From Nostoc sp. PCC 7524 (lineage in GTDB: Bacteria > Cyanobacteriota > Cyanobacteriia > Cyanobacteriales > Nostocaceae), in the NCBI RefSeq assembly GCF_000316645.1, contig NC_019684.1:4307501-4371500 (forward strand): a DNA stretch of 64,000 bases. Direction: 5' to 3'. Position numbers and translations under genes: made by a program. Positions within the stretch are counted from its first letter, which is position 1. Each line of letters opens with the position of its first letter. The notes below the pieces were generated by a model. That model was given only the letters and a program-made list of their open reading frames with translations. It was not told the origin of the DNA and did not search any database. Positions 8,810 to 18,157 of the stretch are shown in pieces.

Positions 8810-9728
8810 GCAATTCTACTGAGGTTGGTTTGGCGATATGTGGTAAACCCCAGCCTAATTTTTCTCGGAGAATGCGGAAAAATTCTGGTGGTTGTAGGCG
8901 CATAAATTTGACGCTGTAGGGCGATCGCTCCAAATATACCCGATCCTCTGGGAAAATGTAGCAACCGCCATTACCATCCACTACCATGACTAACCGAGGA
9001 ATATTCACTGGATAAATATTCACTGGTTCAGTGTCTGGAAATACTAAAGCCCTGGAAGCTAAAGAATGGGGACAAATTGGTACTAATTGCAATACAGGTA
9101 CACCAGGAGTCACAACCGGGCCACCTGCACTTAAAGAATAAGCTGTAGAACCAGTAGGTGTAGAAACAATCACACCATCAGCAGCAATATCCACGGGTGC
9201 GTGGCGACCTACAGCAATTTCAAAATGGCACATCGAGGTTAATGGTTCTCGATGTAACACCATTTCGTTTAAGCAAAGGGCTTCCCACAGCACTGAATCG
9301 CCTCGCAGTACCTTAACGGTGAGCATGGCGCGTTCTTCAATTTCATATTCACCCACCATCGCCTGTTCTATGGCTTGAGGCAATTGATTCAGGTAAGTTT
9401 CTGTTAAAAACCCCATGTGTCCAGTATTCACTGCTAATAGTGGAATACCACAGGGAGCGACCTGTCGCGAGGCTGCTAAAACAGTGCCATCTCCCCCTAG
9501 AACTATGACAAACTTCATTTCTGAGTCAAATCCAGGGGGTGTCAGACCATCAAGGGGTGTGTGACATACAGGGCTTTCAGGATTAGAGTAGCCCAGTATA
9601 CCACCGATACTTGATGTCATACATACATCCCAACCGGCTGCGGTTAGCTTGTCTTTCAGCTCGATAGCCACACGAACGGCTATCGGTTTCACGTCATTGT
9701 AGATAATGCCTGCTTTCGGCACACTCAA
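8805..9728 (-). CDS. nadK: NAD kinase
   Basis: 307 residues. It phosphorylates NAD to NADP using ATP or polyphosphate. Motifs: [11 protein letters not shown] (the catalytic GGDGT), [18 protein letters not shown], and [18 protein letters not shown], all at the expected order and spacing. The length fits the cyanobacterial type-2 NAD kinases of about 305 residues. It lies upstream of the NblR-like gene on the same strand but about 200 bases away, so the two are probably separate units. Confidence 0.95.
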   Translation of the reverse strand: MSVPKAGIIYNDVKPIAVRVAIELKDKLTAAGWDVCMTSSIGGILGYSNPESPVCHTPLDGLTPPGFDSEMKFVIVLGGDGTVLAASRQVAPCGIPLLAVNTGHMGFLTETYLNQLPQAIEQAMVGEYEIEERAMLTVKVLRGDSVLWEALCLNEMVLHREPLTSMCHFEIAVGRHAPVDIAADGVIVSTPTGSTAYSLSAGGPVVTPGVPVLQLVPICPHSLASRALVFPDTEPVNIYPVNIPRLVMVVDGNGGCYIFPEDRVYLERSPYSVKFMRLQPPEFFRILREKLGWGLPHIAKPTSVELP

Positions 9729-9853
9729 ATATCCAAGTATAGTAGGCGGTGCTTTTTCTTATGTAATCCTTACACATTTTGGATCACGAGTCATTAGTCA
9801 AAAGTCAAAAAGAAAGGCAGGGGGCATGGGAGCAGAGGAGAAAAATTAACGAC

Positions 9854-9904
9854 TATTGCAAGAGTGCCTATTGCAAGAGTGCCTATTGCCTATTGACTAT
9901 TGAC
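9854..9904. repeat. 15-bp tandem repeat grading into TATTGAC heptamers
   Basis: Two copies of CTATTGCAAGAGTGC in tandem (9854-9883), then TATTGCC and two TATTGAC heptamers. The array overlaps the last codons and the stop of ycf39. Confidence 0.75.
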
Positions 9905-10873
9905 TTTCTTAAACGGTGTTTTTTTGGATTTCTGTTTTTTAGTTTTTTCGTAATCTAATTCCTTCAGCTTTTTCATGATGCGGCTGAAATACTCTTGTAG
10001 ATAGCCTTCTAAAGTAGTCGTCTGTTCTTTTTCTAACCCAAATACCTGATATACCTCGTCCATTGGGGCGTTGAGAGGGTTACCACTGGCCAAAACTTCT
10101 GTAAATGCTAGTCTATCTGCAACATTCAATCCCCACTGAAAGAATCGCGCAATTCGGCGCACGGTACGCAGGAGGTTAATTGGCATTCGTCTGACTTTTG
10201 CTTCTTTCCCAGATAGGCGCTCACACAGATTAATAATTTCTTCTGCACTCCAAGCACGAGTTCCTACTACTGGGAAAGTCTGTTTTTCGGTGGCTGGTAC
10301 ACTTAAAGCCCGCACAGCAAACTTGGCTATGTCTTGGGTGTCCATGTAAGCTACAGGCGAAGATTCACCTGTCACCCAAACTGGTTGTCCTTCTAAGATG
10401 GGTATGCCATATTGACCGATTAATCCTTGCATGAAGCCAGCCAATCGTAAGATTGTATAATTTAGTCCAGACTCGGCTAAAAATAGTTCAGTACACCGCT
10501 TAATCTCCATCAGTGGGACTTCTGGGTACTTGTCAGCATCAATAATAGAAAAGAATATAAAACGTTCTACACCAGCAGCTTGCGCCGCTTGAATTAAAGC
10601 TACTTGGCCTTGCCAATCTACTTGTTTGATTGTCAATGAATCTGTAGCACGGGATGTAGCCACATCAATTACAGCTGTTACACCTTCTAAAGCTGCTGTA
10701 AGAGTTTCGGGGTAACACAAATCCCCTCTGACAAGTTCAGCTCCCCATTCTTTGAGAAAAGCGGCCTTTTTAGCACTGCGGACAAGACAACGTACTTTAT
10801 ATCCCTCATCGATCGCACGACGAGCTACTTGTCTTCCTAAAGTGCCAGTGGCACCAACTATTAATAATGTCAT
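9890..10873 (-). CDS. ycf39: Ycf39-type NAD(P)-binding protein (PSII assembly)
   Basis: 327 residues. An atypical short-chain dehydrogenase/NmrA fold: N-terminal dinucleotide motif LLIVGATGTLGRQVARRA, then RGDLCYPETL, GVERFIFFSIIDADKYPEVP and the C-terminal half with the Ycf39 signature (VRRMPINLLRTVRR, MDEVYQVFGLE). In cyanobacteria Ycf39 works with Hlip proteins in delivering chlorophyll to the nascent D1 protein of photosystem II. The lysine-rich tail (KKLKELDYEKTKKQKSKKT) and final residues VNSQ are encoded partly by heptamer repeats. petM lies about 200 bases upstream on the same strand. Confidence 0.88.
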   Translation of the reverse strand: MTLLIVGATGTLGRQVARRAIDEGYKVRCLVRSAKKAAFLKEWGAELVRGDLCYPETLTAALEGVTAVIDVATSRATDSLTIKQVDWQGQVALIQAAQAAGVERFIFFSIIDADKYPEVPLMEIKRCTELFLAESGLNYTILRLAGFMQGLIGQYGIPILEGQPVWVTGESSPVAYMDTQDIAKFAVRALSVPATEKQTFPVVGTRAWSAEEIINLCERLSGKEAKVRRMPINLLRTVRRIARFFQWGLNVADRLAFTEVLASGNPLNAPMDEVYQVFGLEKEQTTTLEGYLQEYFSRIMKKLKELDYEKTKKQKSKKTPFKKVNSQ

Positions 10874-10960
10874 GAGGTTTGTAATAATTATTTAACTTTT
10901 ATGAAAAGAATCTTAACAGAATTATCTTCTCTCAACAAAACTTTACTTTTTTTTAATGCT

Positions 10961-11015
10961 CTCGATTGAGATCGAGGGAATGTTGGAAACAGCGTTGTCC
11001 GGTGTGCGGACACGC
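10961..11015. other. Two adjacent hairpins downstream of petM
   Basis: CTCGAT/ATCGAG with a TGAG loop (10961-10976), then GCGT-GTCCG/CGGAC-ACGC with a GTGTG loop and one bulge (10992-11015). On the plus strand the second hairpin is followed by TATTTTTC, which would be a terminator in the direction opposite to petM. They could be the end of a small plus-strand RNA or a processing element in the petM-ycf39 transcript; I cannot tell which. Confidence 0.45.
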
Positions 11016-11071
11016 TATTTTTCTAGGGAGAGTAAAATTTTTTGTCTCTCGCCAAAGGTTCTTTCTGAGGA

Positions 11072-11176
11072 TTATTCTTCTGAACCTTGGATTTTCAGTA
11101 ATAAAGCACCCAAAGCCCAACCGACGAAGATTAGACCGAAAGACAACAGAGCTGCATTGAAAATTTCGCCGCCCAT
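11072..11176 (-). CDS. petM: Cytochrome b6-f complex subunit VII
   Basis: A 34-codon gene: [20 protein letters not shown] then [10 protein letters not shown] and GSEE, stop TAA. This is the single-helix PetM subunit of the cytochrome b6f complex in the thylakoid membrane, almost identical to known cyanobacterial sequences in the hydrophobic core. An AGGAGA ribosome binding site lies 8 bases before the ATG. It is transcribed in the same direction as ycf39, about 200 bases downstream. Confidence 0.95.
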   Translation of the reverse strand: MGGEIFNAALLSFGLIFVGWALGALLLKIQGSEE

Positions 11177-11443
11177 TGATTTGATTCTCCTTTGCGAATG
11201 GTGGATCTGTAGATTTTTCTTTTGAAGTTGTTTCAGCAGACTAGACTCAATGACTCAAACCTAATCTTTACTAATCCTACGACTCAGGCAAACTCAGATA
11301 AACTATGTCTACCAGAAGCTCTGTAACGGCTACTGTTGGATTAGACCCGTGTAAATAATTCTAAACCAGTTTGATGGTCAATAATATTGGAGAGTGGGGA
11401 ATAGGGCATGGGGAATTCTGAGTTTGACTTCATCAAAATAAAT

Positions 11444-12517
11444 ATGTATCAAGTTCATTTACATCAGCAACAGCGTCCGCGTTTAGCGATTAGTTTGGGA
11501 GATCCAGCCGGAATTGGCCCAGAAGTGATTTTGAAAGCTTTGGCAGATCCAGAAATCATTCAACAATGTGACGTTGCTGTGATAGGCGATCGCAATGTGT
11601 TGGTACAAACTTATCAAAAACTGAGTGCGACTGAGAATTTACCACTCTTGGCAAATCCTGATCAATTCCCAATTATTGATGTACCGGGGAATGGGGATAC
11701 GAAAGGGGAAATTATTGTAGGAACTGGGAATGCAGCTAGCGGTGCAGCGAGTTTTGCTTATATGGAATATGCGATCGCTCAAACTCTAGCAGGTGAATTT
11801 GATGGGATTGTTACCGCCCCCATTGCTAAATCTGCGTGGAAAGCCGCAGGATATCATTACCCAGGACAAACGGAACTGTTAGCTGAAAAGGCTGGTGTTG
11901 ATCGATTTGGGATGTTATTTGTGGCGCGATCGCCTTACACTGGTTGGACACTGCGTGCCTTATTAGCAACTACACATATTCCCCTTTGTCAAGTGGCTGA
12001 GACGCTGACACCCCAGTTATTAACAAAAAAATTAGATTTGTTGGTGGAGTGTTTAGAGCAAGATTTTGGTATAACTCAAGGAAGAATTGCGATCGCGGGC
12101 TTAAATCCCCACAGTGGTGAACAGGGACAATTAGGAACTGAAGAACAGGATTGGTTAATTCCTTGGTTAAATACAGAACGACAAAAACGCCCCAATTTCC
12201 ATCTAGAGGGGCCAACTCCACCCGATACAATGTGGGTTAAGCCTGGTCAAGCTTGGTATGGTAATTCTCATGTTCAAAATCCTGCCGATGCTTATTTGGC
12301 ACTTTATCACGACCAAGGTTTAATTCCTGTCAAGCTAATTGCCTTTGACCGTGCTGTTAATACTTCCATTGGTTTACCTTTCGTTCGCACTTCCCCCGAC
12401 CACGGAACAGCATTTGATATTGCAGGTCAGGGAATTGCTGATGCTACGAGTATGAAAGCAGCGATAAAGTTAGCGGCTGAGTTAGTGAATCAACGGTTAG
12501 TGGCTAATAAATTATGA
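11444..12517 (+). CDS. pdxA: 4-hydroxythreonine-4-phosphate dehydrogenase
   Basis: About 357 residues. It oxidises 4-phosphohydroxy-L-threonine in the DXP-dependent route to pyridoxal phosphate. Motifs: [19 protein letters not shown] at the N-terminus, [25 protein letters not shown]-like [13 protein letters not shown] with the metal-binding His region, [20 protein letters not shown], and the C-terminal [18 protein letters not shown]. The frame extends to an ATG at 11408, but that part lies in GGGGAAT-like repeat sequence, so the ATG at 11444 ([14 protein letters not shown]) seems more likely. There is no clear Shine-Dalgarno at either. Confidence 0.93.
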   Translation: MYQVHLHQQQRPRLAISLGDPAGIGPEVILKALADPEIIQQCDVAVIGDRNVLVQTYQKLSATENLPLLANPDQFPIIDVPGNGDTKGEIIVGTGNAASGAASFAYMEYAIAQTLAGEFDGIVTAPIAKSAWKAAGYHYPGQTELLAEKAGVDRFGMLFVARSPYTGWTLRALLATTHIPLCQVAETLTPQLLTKKLDLLVECLEQDFGITQGRIAIAGLNPHSGEQGQLGTEEQDWLIPWLNTERQKRPNFHLEGPTPPDTMWVKPGQAWYGNSHVQNPADAYLALYHDQGLIPVKLIAFDRAVNTSIGLPFVRTSPDHGTAFDIAGQGIADATSMKAAIKLAAELVNQRLVANKL

Positions 12518-12757
12518 TTAGTTATTCATTAAGAATTGCACTTTTTAGTAGCTCAAATTCGCTCTTTTAAGAGTTGTTATAGGTTTGATGAAATTAACAT
12601 CAAAGCTGTTTTTTATTTAAACTCAAGGTAATATTCCCTCCTCAATTACGTGTTTACTCGGTTATGTACAATATTTCAGTTATGTTAAGTTTGCTGAATA
12701 TATTCTTCTTAAAGCAGTTCCGCCTGAAGTAAAACTACAAATATTTATTAGCATAGA

Positions 12758-13204
12758 ATGAAAAAATTCTTAATAAGTATCCCTATTATTCTTATAACCT
12801 CTAGTATTTCATCATTCCATGCTAATGCTCAATTTTCACAGTCAGTAATGAGAAATATGAGATTTTTTATTACTAGGGAAAATTTATTGATTGCTGCAAA
12901 TATTCAAAGTGGCTCTGCTTGTTCTTTAAATCGAGGTATTTCTGTAACAAAAATGTCTGGATTTACAACTATAAACACACGTAATAGTAATGTAAAAATT
13001 TCAGGCAGAGTAGAAAGTTTTCTATCAATGCACAAAAATGAGATATCAACAGTTTCTGGGAAATTTCAGAGTAATGCTAGAGTCCGTAGTGCTGACTGGT
13101 TAATAAGAAATACAGAGTTTTACCCAGAATTTCTGAGTCAAATGGCAGATTGCACAACTGAAGGAGGATTAAAAAGAATGCAGTTGAATGCTCCTTCACC
13201 TTGA
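12758..13204 (+). CDS. Secreted protein of unknown family
   Basis: 148 residues. The first 25 residues (MKKFLISIPIILITSSISSF then HANAQ) form a clear Sec signal peptide with an ANA-Q cleavage site. The mature part is basic, with two cysteines (SACSLNRG and MADCTTEG) that could form a disulfide. It is more AT-rich than its neighbours, with many AAA/AAT codons. I do not recognise it and saw no partner nearby. The combination of AT bias, orphan status and a gene remnant next door suggests a recently acquired or fast-evolving gene. Confidence 0.6.
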   Translation: MKKFLISIPIILITSSISSFHANAQFSQSVMRNMRFFITRENLLIAANIQSGSACSLNRGISVTKMSGFTTINTRNSNVKISGRVESFLSMHKNEISTVSGKFQSNARVRSADWLIRNTEFYPEFLSQMADCTTEGGLKRMQLNAPSP

Positions 13205-13249
13205 AAAAATGATGTACACCGTCAGTGAGGCACGCATGCAATACTACAA

Positions 13250-13470
13250 TTAGGCAGCCATCTCCAGAATTTTGTTACCTATTTTTGTAGCTGATTGCTT
13301 GATATAACTTTGTGCTTCTCCCACGTTTTTCATACAGGGTCAATATCGGATAAATTAAAACCCACATATCTATTGTTAGAGGCTTGAGCAGACACAATTT
13401 TCCCTGATGCTTTTGGTATTAAAACCTCAAACCAACACCTATCTAAACACCCAAGCCTCAGTAAAATTCT
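13250..13470 (-). pseudogene. Frameshifted remnant of a small gene
   Basis: On the minus strand an open frame from about 13470 (…CWFEVLIPKASGKIVSAQAS, then NNRYVGFNLSDIDPV) meets a TGA at 13330. Reading on in the next frame gives MKNVGEAQSYIKQSATKIGN then KILEMAA and a TAA at 13250. Restoring one G at the junction would give a continuous …DPVWKNVGEAQ…, so a single-base deletion is the simplest reading. There is no start codon upstream. The family is unknown to me. The rest of the 13205-13612 gap shows nothing else. Confidence 0.45.
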
Positions 13471-13612
13471 TTATAACCAACTTATCCAATTATTTGCTAA
13501 TTTATTGCAACTATCGACTGCAACTATACTGATAGTATATAGCAATGAGCCTGATAATAGTCACGTTGCAATAATGGAATCTGATTTAAATTTCGGATAT
13601 CTAAACTGTAGA

Positions 13613-14317
13613 TTATTCAGGAATTTCAAACTTGTAGCCGTAGCCGCGAACAGTTTTAATAAACTCCGGTACACTGGTATCGGCTTCTAGTTTCTTACGT
13701 AGCTGACCGATGTGTACGTCTACTACCCGCCCATCTCCCACATAGTCGCAACCCCAAATCTTTTGGATAAGTTGGGGACGACTCCAAGCTTGTCCGGGGT
13801 GACTTGCCAAAAAATGGAGAATATTAAATTCTAAAGCCGTTAAATTTAGGGGTTTATCGTTAAGTGTTACTTCCCTACCATCTGGGTTAATAGCTAGGTG
13901 TTTAAATATGAGGCGCTGTGAAGGAGAAGGTTTAACAGAGCGGATGCGTCTTAGCAGAGCTTGGACTCGAACTTCAATTTCAGCTAAACTAAACGGTTTA
14001 GTAATAAAGTCATCAGCGCCAGCTGCCATGATCCTGATTTTATCGTCTTCCTCTGTCCTGCCAGTCAGGATCATCACCAAGACATTATTCCGATTCTGCA
14101 TTTCTTGGCATAGTTGATAGCCACTGGTATCTGGCAGATTCCAATCCAGAATGACTAAAGCTGGATCAAATTGCTCAAATAACGCCAGAGCAGTTTTACC
14201 ATCTGGTGCAGACTCTATTTGATATTTTCGGCTTAAAAACCGATACATAAGATTACGGACACCAAAGTCGTCGTCTACAACAAGAATCTTGGGATTTGAA
14301 GCAGGAAGCATCACCAT
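13613..14317 (-). CDS. OmpR-family response regulator
   Basis: 234 residues. Receiver domain with the acidic pair VVDDDFG, phospho-acceptor Asp in LVILDWNLPD, Thr in MILTGRT and Lys in FITKPFSLAEIEVR; then a linker and a winged-helix output domain (LNLTALEFNILHFLASHPGQ, VVDVHIGQLRKKLEAD, KTVRGYGYKF). A DNA-binding two-component regulator; the kinase is not nearby. Starts at residue 1 or 3 (both ATG) are possible. It stands divergent to the NACHT gene, separated by more than 500 bases. Confidence 0.85.
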   Translation of the reverse strand: MVMLPASNPKILVVDDDFGVRNLMYRFLSRKYQIESAPDGKTALALFEQFDPALVILDWNLPDTSGYQLCQEMQNRNNVLVMILTGRTEEDDKIRIMAAGADDFITKPFSLAEIEVRVQALLRRIRSVKPSPSQRLIFKHLAINPDGREVTLNDKPLNLTALEFNILHFLASHPGQAWSRPQLIQKIWGCDYVGDGRVVDVHIGQLRKKLEADTSVPEFIKTVRGYGYKFEIPE

Positions 14318-14854
14318 AATGTTTTAGCCTATTGTTAATTGAGCGATTGATTTTCTGTAAAGCTGCCCTGAAAGAAGTTGCTCTTAAAGCATCTGTGCTA
14401 CACACACTTCTTTTGCGGAGTGTTTATTCCTGTCTACTTCAGAAATTGCGTAGACCAGCAACTAATCGCCTGATATTGCCGTTGTTTTACTTAGCTACAC
14501 CTAATTTTCCATTAAATTTATAAAAAGTTCAGCTATTACACTGCCTGCCAAAGGCATAACTTTTGTATGAGTTTGGTATGTTTTGCTAATTAGTGGTAGA
14601 ATTAGAACTCTTAACAGTTGAGAGATATCTCGGTTTTTCAGTGTGTTCCCCAATTTGTCAATAATTCTCTAACTGGAAATGGCTGGTTTATAAACTCAAG
14701 CCACAAAACAATCCTAGAAAAAACATCTACCATATCCTTCTCTGAACTACCCAAAGCAGCAACTGCCTCTGGGTATATACGAATATTTGTTCAGAGTGCG
14801 TCTACGTGCCATCAAAATATTACAAGTATATAATCAAACATTTGTGCTGGGAGC
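14318..14854. other. Long divergent intergenic region before the NACHT gene
   Basis: 537 bases with only short, unconvincing frames. No heptamer arrays, no strong hairpins. It contains the promoters of the response regulator (leftwards) and of the NACHT gene (rightwards). I see no identifiable operator. Confidence 0.5.
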
Positions 14855-17254
14855 ATGACAAGCAAAGGATTGAAAGCCTCACCAGAAGGTATTAGAGCTG
14901 CAAAAACAGCTTTAACCGACAAAACCTTAAGTCAGCAAAAACTGGCAACTGCTTTAGGTATAACTCGCCAACCAGTATCCAAATTTTTTGCGGGTGAACC
15001 CATTTCTCGCAGTTGTTTTGTGCAAATTTGTCAACAGTTAGGACTTTCTTGGCAAAAAGTCGCAGCTTTACATGAAGAGTTAGCATCTGAGACTACTTCT
15101 CAAGTAAAGTCCCAGATAGTTGATCTGGATGTATTAGTACGAGAAGTGCGCCAAAAGCGCCAAGATAAAATTCAAGACCAGTGTAACACTCTGCAAATGT
15201 TAGATATTGCACGGGCAATACCACTTGAGGATATCTACACCCATGTCAGGGTTTTAGAACAGATCACCAGTCAACAATGGCGAGAGATTTCTGATTTGTT
15301 GTCAGACTATGGCTGTGAGTTTAATTTTTATCGTTTGGGACACAGCCACCATCAGCAAACATTACCAGGGTTAGAAGCAGTGTTACGCTACCCGAAGTTG
15401 ATGGTGTTGGGTAAACCAGGATCTGGTAAAACCACATTTTTACAGCATTTGGCTATTGAATGTAACCAAGGCCAATTGCAACCTCATCATGTAGCGGTAT
15501 TTATTAGATTGAGGGAATTTGCTGAAGACGCAAAAGGGGAACAAGAATTTAATCTTGTGAACTACATCAGCCAAGAATTTCACTGTTGTGGAATTCCAGA
15601 GGAATCAACGTTGGCTGTACTAACTCAAGGTAGAGCCATGATTTTACTTGATGGTTTAGATGAAGTGCCATTAGATCATGCAGATCAAGTTATTAGGGAG
15701 ATTCGCAAATTTACTCAGGCTTATTACAAAAATCAGTTTGTGATTAGCTGTCGAATTGCCGCCCATAAATATAAATTTCCGGGATTTACTGAGGTCGAGT
15801 TGGCAGATTTTAATGACCAACAAATAGAAGTATTTGTGAAAAACTGGTTTTTAGCCGTTGCTTCTCCAACGAGCAATCATGGCGAAGCAATGAGTAATTT
15901 ATTTGTGCAGCAACTGAATTTATCAGAAAATTTACGTCTCAAAGAATTGGCGAGAACACCAATATTATTACATCTGTTGTGTTTGGTATTTCAGGTTAAG
16001 GCTAAATTTCCATGTAAATTAGCTAACTTGTATGAGCAAGGATTAAATATTTTATTGGTTCGATGGGATGAAGTACGAGGTGTAAAGCGAGATGATTTTT
16101 ATTCTAACTTGACATTAAATAATAAGAAAAAGTTACTTGCTCATCTTGCTGCTAACACTTTTGAGCAAGGAGATTACTTTTTTAAGCAAGAAAAAATTCC
16201 TAAAATCATAGGGGATTATTTATTAAGAAATTCACAGGGTATTGGGCAGTTCGCACAGCATCCAGTAGGGAACGTAGAGAAGGTAGGAAGGCAAACTCTT
16301 TCCCCTGAATTTCCCAACTCTCTGACGATACAACAAGATACTGAAGATGTTTTACAAGGTATTGAAGTGCAAGATGGTTTATTGTTAGAACGCGCCCAGG
16401 GAATATACTCATTTTCTCATTTAGCATTACAAGAGTATCTCACAGCAAAAAATATTATTGAAAATGACCAAGAAGCAGCTTGGCAATCATTAATTCCCTA
16501 CTTGAGTGAGGAGCGTTGGCAGAATGTAATTTTGCTAACTGTGAGTATGTTAACAAGTGCTGATGAGATAATACGGACAATGAAAAACCAGATTGATACA
16601 CTTGTAGCTGGGGATGAAAAAATCCAAAATTATCTAATTTGGCTGCATCAAAAAACAAATTCAGTTTCTATTGGCTATAAACCTGCTGCTGTTCGTGCTT
16701 TTTATTTAGTTTGTGCTTTGCCTTTTGCGTATACACCTAATTGCAGACTAGAATGGGATTTTTTAGAGCATCTAACGGTTAACTCTGAACTTGCTGTTGA
16801 TCAGTTGCTGTTTAATATTATTCACTGTACTAATGATTTGGAAGTTGCCTTTGAGCATCATCTGAGCGATTCTCATCTGGTTAACCATGCTCGCGCCCTG
16901 AGTATTAATTTTGAAGAGGCAATTGATTTGGTATGGAATGTTGATTTAAGACAAGAGATGCAACAACTCAAACAACAATTACCTAGTACAGAAGGCAATT
17001 TTCATAATTTTTATGCTTGGTGGCAAAATAATAGTAAAAATTGGGTACATCAATTAAAGGATTCCCTAATTAATCATCGAAATATTGGTTATGACTGGCA
17101 ATTTAATCAGCAACAAATAGAATTATTATACAAATATCTCTATGCTAATAAATTATTGATGAATTGTCTCAATATTGCTGCCAATCTTCCTTCTGGTTTG
17201 AAACAAAAAATAGAAGATGACTTATTTCTGGCGATCGCCGAAATCAAGCCTTAA
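14855..17254 (+). CDS. NACHT NTPase with N-terminal helix-turn-helix
   Basis: 799 residues in three parts. Residues 23-70 are an HTH (TLSQQKLATALGITRQPVSK…), of the XRE type. Residues about 180-400 are a NACHT domain: Walker A GKPGSGKTT at 186-194, Walker B ILLDGLDEV at 263-271, and ISCRIA as sensor. The rest is helical (SHLALQEYLTAKNI, then a region resembling the NACHT C-terminal helical domain). NACHT proteins are STAND switches that oligomerise on sensing a trigger; bacterial members have been shown to protect against phages, and cyanobacteria have many with HTH or other N-terminal effector domains. The gene stands alone, flanked by long spacers. Weak GGGAG directly before the ATG. Confidence is high for the domain type, low for the trigger and the role of the HTH. 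Confidence 0.88.
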   Translation: MTSKGLKASPEGIRAAKTALTDKTLSQQKLATALGITRQPVSKFFAGEPISRSCFVQICQQLGLSWQKVAALHEELASETTSQVKSQIVDLDVLVREVRQKRQDKIQDQCNTLQMLDIARAIPLEDIYTHVRVLEQITSQQWREISDLLSDYGCEFNFYRLGHSHHQQTLPGLEAVLRYPKLMVLGKPGSGKTTFLQHLAIECNQGQLQPHHVAVFIRLREFAEDAKGEQEFNLVNYISQEFHCCGIPEESTLAVLTQGRAMILLDGLDEVPLDHADQVIREIRKFTQAYYKNQFVISCRIAAHKYKFPGFTEVELADFNDQQIEVFVKNWFLAVASPTSNHGEAMSNLFVQQLNLSENLRLKELARTPILLHLLCLVFQVKAKFPCKLANLYEQGLNILLVRWDEVRGVKRDDFYSNLTLNNKKKLLAHLAANTFEQGDYFFKQEKIPKIIGDYLLRNSQGIGQFAQHPVGNVEKVGRQTLSPEFPNSLTIQQDTEDVLQGIEVQDGLLLERAQGIYSFSHLALQEYLTAKNIIENDQEAAWQSLIPYLSEERWQNVILLTVSMLTSADEIIRTMKNQIDTLVAGDEKIQNYLIWLHQKTNSVSIGYKPAAVRAFYLVCALPFAYTPNCRLEWDFLEHLTVNSELAVDQLLFNIIHCTNDLEVAFEHHLSDSHLVNHARALSINFEEAIDLVWNVDLRQEMQQLKQQLPSTEGNFHNFYAWWQNNSKNWVHQLKDSLINHRNIGYDWQFNQQQIELLYKYLYANKLLMNCLNIAANLPSGLKQKIEDDLFLAIAEIKP

Positions 17255-17466
17255 AAAATCTGGCTATTTTCTTAGTAATAAAAAACGTGTTTATTTACCC
17301 AGAAAAACAATTAATAGTTGAGTGAAAAATAGGTAAAAATCTACTAAAATGCTAATCTACCCCAAGAAAGAATTTGTGGTTTTTCATACCATAGCCAGAG
17401 AAATTTAATGAAGTTCATTAGTTAAATTGCTGTTATATAGCAGTTAAAAAGAGCAATCATTAAGTT

Positions 17467-17922
17467 ATGGATAGCAATCTACTAGGTGGTATTATTCCCT
17501 CACAACCGCCCATTGAGCCACAATCTGATGTTTATGCACTGAAGTCTCGTTTAGAATGGGGTGAACCTGCCTTTACCATACTAGATGTACGCGATCGCCC
17601 CGTTTTTAACGATGGTCATATTATGGGTGCAATGCCCATGCCAATGGATGAATTGGTAGAGCGCGCTGCACCATCTTTAGATAGAAGCCGTGATATTTAT
17701 GTTTACGGTGCTACTGATGAACAAACCGCCACAGCCGTGAAAACGCTTCGTTCTGCCGGGTTTGAACACGTATCAGAACTCAAAGGTGGTTTAGCTGCAT
17801 GGAAAGCAATTGGTGGCCCCACAGAAGGCATTATTGAATCTAAAACCCCAGCAGGTGCAGATGATTATAATGTAGTGTCTCGACTCCAAGATTTCTCGGA
17901 GACTCAACATAAAGATGTGTGA
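17467..17922 (+). CDS. Rhodanese-fold protein lacking the catalytic cysteine
   Basis: 151 residues. Rhodanese homology domain with the family signatures TILDVRDRPVFNDGHIMGAM and the C-terminal ELKGGLAAWKAIGGPT. The active-site loop reads YVYGATDEQTA where active sulfurtransferases have a Cys at the Gly position, so it should not carry a persulfide. Such inactive rhodanese domains usually serve in protein binding. The protein has no signal peptide. It has its own promoter region downstream of the NACHT gene (about 210 bases), so co-transcription is not obvious. Confidence 0.8.
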   Translation: MDSNLLGGIIPSQPPIEPQSDVYALKSRLEWGEPAFTILDVRDRPVFNDGHIMGAMPMPMDELVERAAPSLDRSRDIYVYGATDEQTATAVKTLRSAGFEHVSELKGGLAAWKAIGGPTEGIIESKTPAGADDYNVVSRLQDFSETQHKDV

Positions 17923-18039
17923 GTGATTAGTCAATAGTTATAGCAGGGTACAGGGGACAGGGAACAGGTTTGAAACTCTCTTGCTATATGACTTGGTTCT
18001 TAAAACTTGTCTCTCATACCGATTCAAAAAATGTTTGCG

Positions 18040-18097
18040 ACAGATACCCCTCCCCAATCTTCCCCTTGCCAAGGGGAGGGTTAGGGAAGGGTATTTT
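18040..18097. repeat. Dispersed CCCCTCCCC / GGGGAGGGTTAGGG element
   Basis: A palindromic core TCCCCTTGCCAAGGGGA (18061-18077) inside a C-rich/G-rich inverted pair, ending GGGTTAGGGAAGG. A related element lies at 38781-38810 (ending GGGGTTAGGGATG). It could also terminate transcription of the rhodanese gene or of rnd. Confidence 0.6.
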
Positions 18098-18157
18098 CCA
18101 TGTGTCGCATTCTTTTTTCAAAGTGGTATCTTTACCTTTAACTATTGACTCTCAGAC

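Noticed and set aside
14618..14833. Small gene upstream of the NACHT gene
   Set aside because: No ribosome binding site, no recognisable family, composition like random intergenic DNA.
18040..18097. Rho-independent terminator only
   Set aside because: The palindrome could terminate, but a related copy at 38781-38810 shows it is a dispersed repeat, so I list it as such.
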